The notes beneath the pieces were generated by a model. The model had not been told where the DNA came from, made no database searches, and worked only from the letters and a program-made list of their open reading frames with translations. From the NCBI GenBank assembly GCA_036745195.1, contig DAIOGO010000037.1, positions 1 to 19,396 of the forward strand: DNA of 19,396 nucleotides, read 5' to 3'. Shown here piece after piece: positions 15,196-19,396 of the stretch. Origin of the DNA: JBFHRE01 sp036745195 (GTDB lineage: Bacteria; Actinomycetota; Acidimicrobiia; Spongiisociales; ZC4RG35). Within the stretch, counting starts at the first letter, position 1, and every line of letters begins with the position of its first letter. The translations under genes were made by a program, and so were the position numbers.

Positions 15196-16661
15196 GCCAG
15201 CGCTCCCACCATCGCCGGACGCGCCTCGAAGCCGGCCAGTCGCTCCACCTCCGCCGCCACCCGGAACATGACCTGTTCCCCCAGCGCCGGAGCCAGGATC
15301 TGAAACCCGATCGGAAGGCCACTCTCGTCGAGCCCAACCGGAACCGACATCGCCGGGTGTCCGGCCAGGTTGGAAGGAATGGTGCAGATGTCGCACAGGT
15401 ACATCGCCAGCGGATCCTGGGCCTTGGCCCCGACCTCGAAGGCGGTGGTGGGGCTGGTCGGCGAGACGAGCACGTCGGCCACTGCGTAGGCCTCGGCCAG
15501 TTCGGCCTGAAGCAGTGACCGCACCTGCAATGCCTTGCCGTAGAAGGCGTCGTAATACCCCGCCGATAGGGCGTAGGTGCCGAGCAGAATGCGACGGATC
15601 ACTTCGGGGCCGAATCCCTCGGCCCTGGTCCTTGCCATCATCTCCTCGGTGGTCGCCCCCGCCGCCCGATGGCCGTAGCGGATCCCGTCGAAGCGAGCCA
15701 GGTTGGCCGAGGCCTCGGCCGGAGCGATCAGGTAGTAGGCCGAAAGTGTGGCTTCCACCGCCGGGATCGAGACCTCCACCACCTCGGCGCCGGCGGCGGC
15801 AAGCTGCTCCACCGTCCGGGCGGTGGCCGCTTCGACGGCCGGCTCGAAGCCCTCGCCCGACAGCTCCTTGACCACTCCGATCCGCAGCCCCTTCACACCT
15901 TTGTCCAGATCGACCCTCGGCGACGGGTACGTCCCCCGGTAGGAGGTGGCATCGAGCGGGTCGTGTCCGGCCACCGCCTCCCACAAGGTCACCGCGTCGG
16001 CCACGCTGCGGGCAAACGGGCCGATCTGGTCGAGCGAAGAGGCGAAGGCGATCAGGCCATAGCGGCTGACGAGACCGTAGGTGGGCTTGACTCCCACCAC
16101 TCCGCAGAGAGCGGCAGGCTGGCGGATCGAACCACCGGTGTCGGATCCGAAGGCGCCGAGGGCCGAGCCCACCGCCACCGCCGCCGCCGACCCGCCCGAT
16201 GAGCCACCCGGCACCCGGGAGGTGTCCCACGGGTTGCGGGTCGCCCCGTAGGCCGAGTTTTCGGTCGACGAACCCATGGCGAACTCGTCCAGATTGGTCT
16301 TTCCCACCAGCACGGCTCCTGCCAGGCGCAGGCGACCGACCACGGTGGCGTCGTATGGCGGCCGGTAGCCTGCCAGGATCTGGGATGAGCAGGTGGTCTC
16401 CACCCCGTGCGTGCACAGGTTGTCCTTCAGGGCGATGGGGATCCCGTCCAACGGGCCAAGTTGTTCGCCGGCGGCCCGTCGACGATCCGAGTCCTCGGCG
16501 CCCCGTGTCGCACCGTCGCGATCGATCGTCAGGAAGGCATGCAACTCCGCCTCGGTCATGCTTGCCCGTTCCAGGACGGCGGACAGCAGCTCGACGGCGC
16601 TGAGATCACCCCGGTCGAGACCGGCAGCGGCCTCTCCGATCGTGAGTTCCGCCAGACCCAT
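15192..16661 (-). CDS. gatA: Asp-tRNA(Asn)/Glu-tRNA(Gln) amidotransferase subunit A
   Basis: This 489-residue amidase-signature subunit hydrolyses glutamine and channels ammonia to GatB. The Ser-cisSer-Lys catalytic triad is visible at Lys79 (GIPIALKDN), Ser154 (PGGSSGGS) and Ser178 (GSDTGGSIR), the same numbers as in the well-studied S. aureus GatA. Other conserved blocks are NLDEFAMGSSTENSAYG and KPTYGLVSRYGLIAFASSLDQ. The ATG at 16661 is preceded by a strong AGGAGG (complement of 16671-16676) with 9-nt spacing, located in the end of gatC. The gatC stop is 4 nt upstream and gatB overlaps at the 3' end, so the three are co-translated as an operon. Confidence 0.97.
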   Translation of the reverse strand: MGLAELTIGEAAAGLDRGDLSAVELLSAVLERASMTEAELHAFLTIDRDGATRGAEDSDRRRAAGEQLGPLDGIPIALKDNLCTHGVETTCSSQILAGYRPPYDATVVGRLRLAGAVLVGKTNLDEFAMGSSTENSAYGATRNPWDTSRVPGGSSGGSAAAVAVGSALGAFGSDTGGSIRQPAALCGVVGVKPTYGLVSRYGLIAFASSLDQIGPFARSVADAVTLWEAVAGHDPLDATSYRGTYPSPRVDLDKGVKGLRIGVVKELSGEGFEPAVEAATARTVEQLAAAGAEVVEVSIPAVEATLSAYYLIAPAEASANLARFDGIRYGHRAAGATTEEMMARTRAEGFGPEVIRRILLGTYALSAGYYDAFYGKALQVRSLLQAELAEAYAVADVLVSPTSPTTAFEVGAKAQDPLAMYLCDICTIPSNLAGHPAMSVPVGLDESGLPIGFQILAPALGEQVMFRVAAEVERLAGFEARPAMVGALA

Positions 16662-16665
16662 CGGT

Positions 16666-16959
16666 TCAGTCCTCCTGATCGAGGGCCGGCGGAACCACGA
16701 AGTACCCGTCCCGGCTCTCCGGGGCCATCGACAGCACCTCGGCCGTGGGAAGAGAGGGACGAACCTCGTCCGGCCGGAACGCGTTGGTGAAACCGAGTGG
16801 GTGACCCGAGGCTTCGAAACCGGTCGTGTCCAGGGCCTGCACCTTGGCGGCGTGCTCGAGGATCACCCCCAGTTGCTGACGGAAACCCGACTGGGCTTCG
16901 GGGTCGAGGTCGAGACGAGCCAGGCGGGCCACGTGGGCGATGTCGATGTCGATGGGCAT
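16666..16959 (-). CDS. gatC: Asp-tRNA(Asn)/Glu-tRNA(Gln) amidotransferase subunit C
   Basis: This 97-residue small subunit wraps around GatA and stabilises the complex. HVARLARLDLDPEA (near the N-terminus) followed by a helix (FRQQLGVILEHAAKV) and the C-terminal LRPDEV-like segment FRPDEVRPSLPTAEVLSMAPESRDGYFVVP are characteristic of GatC. The ATG at 16959 (MPIDIDIAHV) gives the normal length and is 10 nt from a TAGACT -10 box. An upstream in-frame start at 16992 would run across that box and is not favoured. It is the first gene of the long minus-strand operon gatCAB-tupBCA, probably including pyk. Confidence 0.94.
   Translation of the reverse strand: MPIDIDIAHVARLARLDLDPEAQSGFRQQLGVILEHAAKVQALDTTGFEASGHPLGFTNAFRPDEVRPSLPTAEVLSMAPESRDGYFVVPPALDQED
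16671..16676 (-). promoter_or_regulatory. Strong Shine-Dalgarno AGGAGG for gatA
   Basis: AGGAGG lies 9 nt before the gatA ATG, inside the last codons of gatC. It contrasts with the leaderless first genes here: internal operon genes such as gatA and gatB keep ribosome binding sites. Confidence 0.75.
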
Positions 16960-16969
16960 GAGCCGATGG

Positions 16970-16975
16970 AGTCTA
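16970..16975 (-). promoter_or_regulatory. -10 box TAGACT for the gatCAB-tup operon
   Basis: On the minus strand TAGACT is followed by 10 nt and then the gatC ATG (16959), so the mRNA should begin within about 3 nt of the start codon. It lies in the 105-base divergent region shared with the 17065 gene. No clear -35 is visible. Confidence 0.55.
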
Positions 16976-17051
16976 TTACCTCGCCGTCGCACCGGGTCCG
17001 ATGGCGAGAGCGGCCGGACGTCCGAAGGTGGCCCGACGCCGGCGGGCCGGG

Positions 17052-17057
17052 TACCGT
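17052..17057 (+). promoter_or_regulatory. -10 box TACCGT, leaderless promoter of the 17065 gene
   Basis: TACCGT is followed by 7 nt and then GTG at 17065. It is the same hexamer as the minus-strand box at 162-167. There is no room for a Shine-Dalgarno after the predicted transcription start, which supports the GTG as the true start. Confidence 0.6.
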
Positions 17058-17064
17058 CTCTCGA

Positions 17065-18369
17065 GTGGAATTGACCTTCTCAACGGTGGAGCCGGCCGAT
17101 CTCGCCCGGCTGCCGGACCGGCCAATGCTGATCAAGACCCAGTTGTACGCCGCCGACCTCGGGACGGTCCCGGGCGACGTCGTCATCCTCAGAACCGGGT
17201 TCGGCGCACCCTTCTCCCTCATGCCGGACCGGATCATCGCACTGGTCCTGGCGACCGAGGCCGAACTACTCGCCCGGGGGCGGGTTCGGGCCGGGGGGCT
17301 GTGGGTCGACGAGTGGTTCGACCCCCGGCTCATCGAGATCTGTCAGCGCCTCCAGATCCCCTCGATCGTCTCCCCCCGGATCTCCCGTTCGGGCGTCCTC
17401 GCCCGCTTCGATGCCACCCGCCCAGCCTTCGCCTGCCGCCAGGTGCCGGTCGAGGAGGCCTGGCCACCACCGGACGAGGCCGCCCTCAGGCAGCCGGCGA
17501 CCGTCTCCTGGCCGGTTCCGCCACCGCCCGATCAGCCCGATCTGGAGTTACTCGTCCGCACCTTCACCCGGCTCATGTCACGAATCCCCGAGCGGCCCGG
17601 GGTGGCCACCCTCCAGGCGCTCCCGGCCGCCCTGGATGGTGCCGCGTTCCTCCCCGGCGCCGATCCTGCCCTCAGGCGCCAGGTCCGCTCGGCGATGCTG
17701 GCCGTCCGGTCGGCGATGGAACAGGACCAGCGTCGGGGCGAGTCGTGGGGACGCCTGCGCAGGGTGGACTGGGATGGTGACGGTCGAGAGGAGATCGAAC
17801 TCGAGTCGCATTGGCTGCTGGCCGTCTTCGACCCGACCAGGTCGGGCCTGCCCACCGTCGCCGACAAGACCGGTCGCTGGCCGCTTTCCTCGATCGAGGG
17901 TGAACCGGGTTGGTTGGTGGCCAGGCACATGGACGCAGACGAATCGGTCACCTCCATCCCGCTCGAGGTGGCCGGACTGGAGGAAGCCAAGGACCGCCTG
18001 GTGGTGCGGGCCGTGGACGACCTCGTCGACACGAGCATTGCAGTCGAAATCGTTGCCGGTGGTCGCTCACTCGAGATCGGCATCGAACTCGACGGCGACC
18101 GCCCCGGCTTGATCGGTCCCGAACTGTCGCTGCTCCTCGACTCGCCTCGAATCAGGGTCGACGGGTCGGAGTGGAAGCCGGTGACGGAGGCGATGGCGGA
18201 GCTGGGTCACAAGTTCCGCATTGCCGACGACCTCCACGAGGTGGTGCTCTCCTCGCTCACCCCGGCCGCGCTCTTCCTCCGCCCGGTCGGCGACGGGCTG
18301 GTCGCCTGGGCACATTGGAACACGGACGGGAGGAGCACCCACCGCTTGATCTTTCGGATCGAGCGTTGA
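17065..18369 (+). CDS. Uncharacterised protein with a possible GH57-associated (DUF1926-like) C-terminal region
   Basis: This 434-residue protein has no signal peptide or membrane helix. The GTG at 17065 is chosen for the TACCGT box 7 nt upstream; the longer frame starting at 16393 is antisense to gatA and gatC. The segment RRVDWDGDGREEIELESHWLL (about 232-252), followed by AVFDPTRSGLPTVADKTGRW, resembles the region after the catalytic domain in GH57 amylases and glucanotransferases (D-x-D-x-DG-x-E-E, then a P-x-x-G-G-type turn). The beta-rich C-terminus (about 300-434) fits a DUF1926-like domain. The N-terminal 230 residues (VELTFSTVEPADLARL onwards) lack recognisable GH57 catalytic motifs. 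It could bind a glucan without hydrolysing it. I know no closer family, and the domain call is tentative. Confidence 0.6.
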   Translation: MELTFSTVEPADLARLPDRPMLIKTQLYAADLGTVPGDVVILRTGFGAPFSLMPDRIIALVLATEAELLARGRVRAGGLWVDEWFDPRLIEICQRLQIPSIVSPRISRSGVLARFDATRPAFACRQVPVEEAWPPPDEAALRQPATVSWPVPPPPDQPDLELLVRTFTRLMSRIPERPGVATLQALPAALDGAAFLPGADPALRRQVRSAMLAVRSAMEQDQRRGESWGRLRRVDWDGDGREEIELESHWLLAVFDPTRSGLPTVADKTGRWPLSSIEGEPGWLVARHMDADESVTSIPLEVAGLEEAKDRLVVRAVDDLVDTSIAVEIVAGGRSLEIGIELDGDRPGLIGPELSLLLDSPRIRVDGSEWKPVTEAMAELGHKFRIADDLHEVVLSSLTPAALFLRPVGDGLVAWAHWNTDGRSTHRLIFRIER

Positions 18370-19396
18370 TCAGCCCAGAACCCTGGCCAGCGCGTCGTAG
18401 ACCGCCCGCAGATCGTCGAGCCGCACCGACTCGGCGCGCTGGTGGGCGAGAGCCGTCTCACCCGGCCCGAAGTTGACGGCGGGTATGCCGTGGGCGCCCA
18501 ACCGGGCGACATCGGTCCAACCCTGCTTGGGGGCGATGCGAGCTCCACTGGCCGCCGCCAGCTCGGCCACCAGCGGATGGGAGGCATCGACCGGGCCGGC
18601 CGGGGCGAGGTCCACCACCTCCACCGAGTCCGCCTCGGCACAGACCTCGGCAACTCGTTCCCTCGCCTGGTCGGGGCTCAGATCCGGGGTGAACCGGTAG
18701 TTGAGATGGAGCGAGAACTCGGCGGGGATGACGTTGGTGGCGATCCCACCCGAAGCCCGGGTGACGGACATCACCTCCCGATACTCGAGCCCATCGATCA
18801 TGTGGGGCACCGGCGCCAGATCGTGCATCCGGGTGAGCCAGCGACCGGCCTTGGTGATGGCGTTGTCACCCAGCCACGGCCGGGCGGAGTGGGCGGCGTG
18901 GCCTCGAAAGGTGACGACGGCGTTGAGCACGCCGTTGCACCCGATCTGGATCTCGCCGTCGCATGGCTCCAGCACCACGGCAAACCCGGCTTCTGACAAC
19001 CAGTCGTGGCCGGTGAGAAGCGACTCGAGCGCATTCCCCGCCGACGGGCCCTCTTCGCCCGAGTAGAACACGCCGACAAGATCGTGACGATCGCTCTCCA
19101 CCTCCTCCAGCAGGTGGATCATCACCGCCAACCCGGCCTTCATGTCGGAGGCGCCCAACCCGTGCAGGCGCCCGCCCTCCACCCGCGCCGGGGGTTGTCC
19201 CTGGGCGGGCACGGTGTCGAGGTGGCCCACCAGCAGGACGAGCGGCTTTCCGGTACGGCGACCGGCGATCAGCGAATCTCCCGACCGGAGCAGCGCCTCG
19301 CCCAGCTTGGGAGCCAGCCGGGTGGCGATCTCGCCGCAGATGCGGTCCTCGTTGCCCGTCTCCGACGGGATGTCGACCAGCCATGCCAGCGTATCG
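18370..19396 (-). CDS. dapE: Succinyl-diaminopimelate desuccinylase (5' end beyond window)
   Basis: A continuous frame of 342 codons (including the stop) runs from the right edge, where it reads DTLAWLVDIPSETGNEDR, to the TGA at 18370-18372. It is an M20-family metallohydrolase with VGHLDTVP (metal His and catalytic Asp), GLGASDMKAGLAVM (bridging Asp), YSGEEGPSAGNALE (catalytic Glu pair), VLEPCDGEIQIGCNG (metal Glu), GHAAHSARPWLGDNAI (dimerisation-domain His) and NFGPGETALAHQRAE (last metal His). DapE removes succinate from N-succinyl-LL-diaminopimelate in the lysine/peptidoglycan precursor pathway. The residues around the C-terminal GPG and the RFTPDLSPDQAR segment fit actinobacterial DapE better than ArgE or carboxypeptidases, but those remain possible. 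Only about the first 10 residues are missing. Its stop abuts that of the convergent 17065 gene as TGATCA. Confidence 0.88.
   Translation of the reverse strand, partial: DTLAWLVDIPSETGNEDRICGEIATRLAPKLGEALLRSGDSLIAGRRTGKPLVLLVGHLDTVPAQGQPPARVEGGRLHGLGASDMKAGLAVMIHLLEEVESDRHDLVGVFYSGEEGPSAGNALESLLTGHDWLSEAGFAVVLEPCDGEIQIGCNGVLNAVVTFRGHAAHSARPWLGDNAITKAGRWLTRMHDLAPVPHMIDGLEYREVMSVTRASGGIATNVIPAEFSLHLNYRFTPDLSPDQARERVAEVCAEADSVEVVDLAPAGPVDASHPLVAELAAASGARIAPKQGWTDVARLGAHGIPAVNFGPGETALAHQRAESVRLDDLRAVYDALARVLG

Noticed and set aside
13174..15303. A 709-codon plus-strand frame opposite tupB and gatB
   Set aside because: It is antisense to genes with unambiguous motifs; composition is low-complexity (His/Arg/Gly-rich) and no promoter or start signal precedes it.
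15196..16416. Upstream extension of gatB giving an 896-residue frame
   Set aside because: It overlaps gatA on the same strand in another frame. GatB family length and the ATGA overlap fix the start at 15195.
16393..17064. Upstream extension of the 17065 gene
   Set aside because: It lies antisense to gatC and gatA and crosses the divergent promoter region. The TACCGT box and GTG at 17065 explain the true start.

Overview
This is a GC-rich, densely coding stretch from an actinobacterium. An Acidimicrobiia-like, metagenome-assembled genome is my best guess. The grounds are high-GC codon use, an actinobacterial pair of dynamin-like GTPases, gatCAB, a TIGR01777 epimerase, and at least seven genes whose start codon lies 6-10 nt behind a TANNNT -10 box (leaderless or nearly leaderless transcription). 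It holds 17 protein genes (two cut by the window edges), no RNA genes, no mobile elements and no CRISPR. No stretch over 300 bases lacks a gene.

Layout. Positions 1-5052 carry an edge-truncated unknown gene on the minus strand, a divergent diacylglycerol-kinase-like lipid kinase on the plus strand, and then a minus-strand operon: GTPase B, GTPase A, MscS-type channel. Divergent from that operon, at 5113-6402, is an uncharacterised protein with a PD-(D/E)XK nuclease-like core and a probable coiled-coil tail. Positions 6404-9571 hold a TIGR01777 epimerase, a membrane-anchored VanW/PG-binding protein and a small protein resembling a lone Nfu N-terminal domain. Positions 9618-16959 are one long minus-strand array, gatC-gatA-gatB-tupB-tupC-tupA-pyk, in which tRNA amidation, tungstate uptake and pyruvate kinase genes sit 4-12 nt apart or overlap. 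Positions 17065-18369 hold a protein with a possible GH57-associated (DUF1926-like) C-terminal region, and dapE runs off the right edge.

How the genes relate. The best candidate for an undescribed system is the 1092-6402 block, where two predicted membrane GTPases, a mechanosensitive channel and a nuclease-like coiled-coil protein share one regulatory region; this suggests a membrane-stress or membrane-remodelling module, but that is inference. The tungstate transporter lies downstream of gatCAB with its binding-protein gene last. Three convergent gene pairs abut at their stop codons (TGATCA twice, TGACTCA once), leaving no room for ordinary terminators between them.

Assembly caveat. The 100-N block at 13060-13159 lies inside tupB and is flanked by an exact 55-base direct repeat. 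Removing the Ns and one repeat copy restores a full-length 228-residue permease, so the gap appears to be a scaffolding artefact rather than missing sequence.
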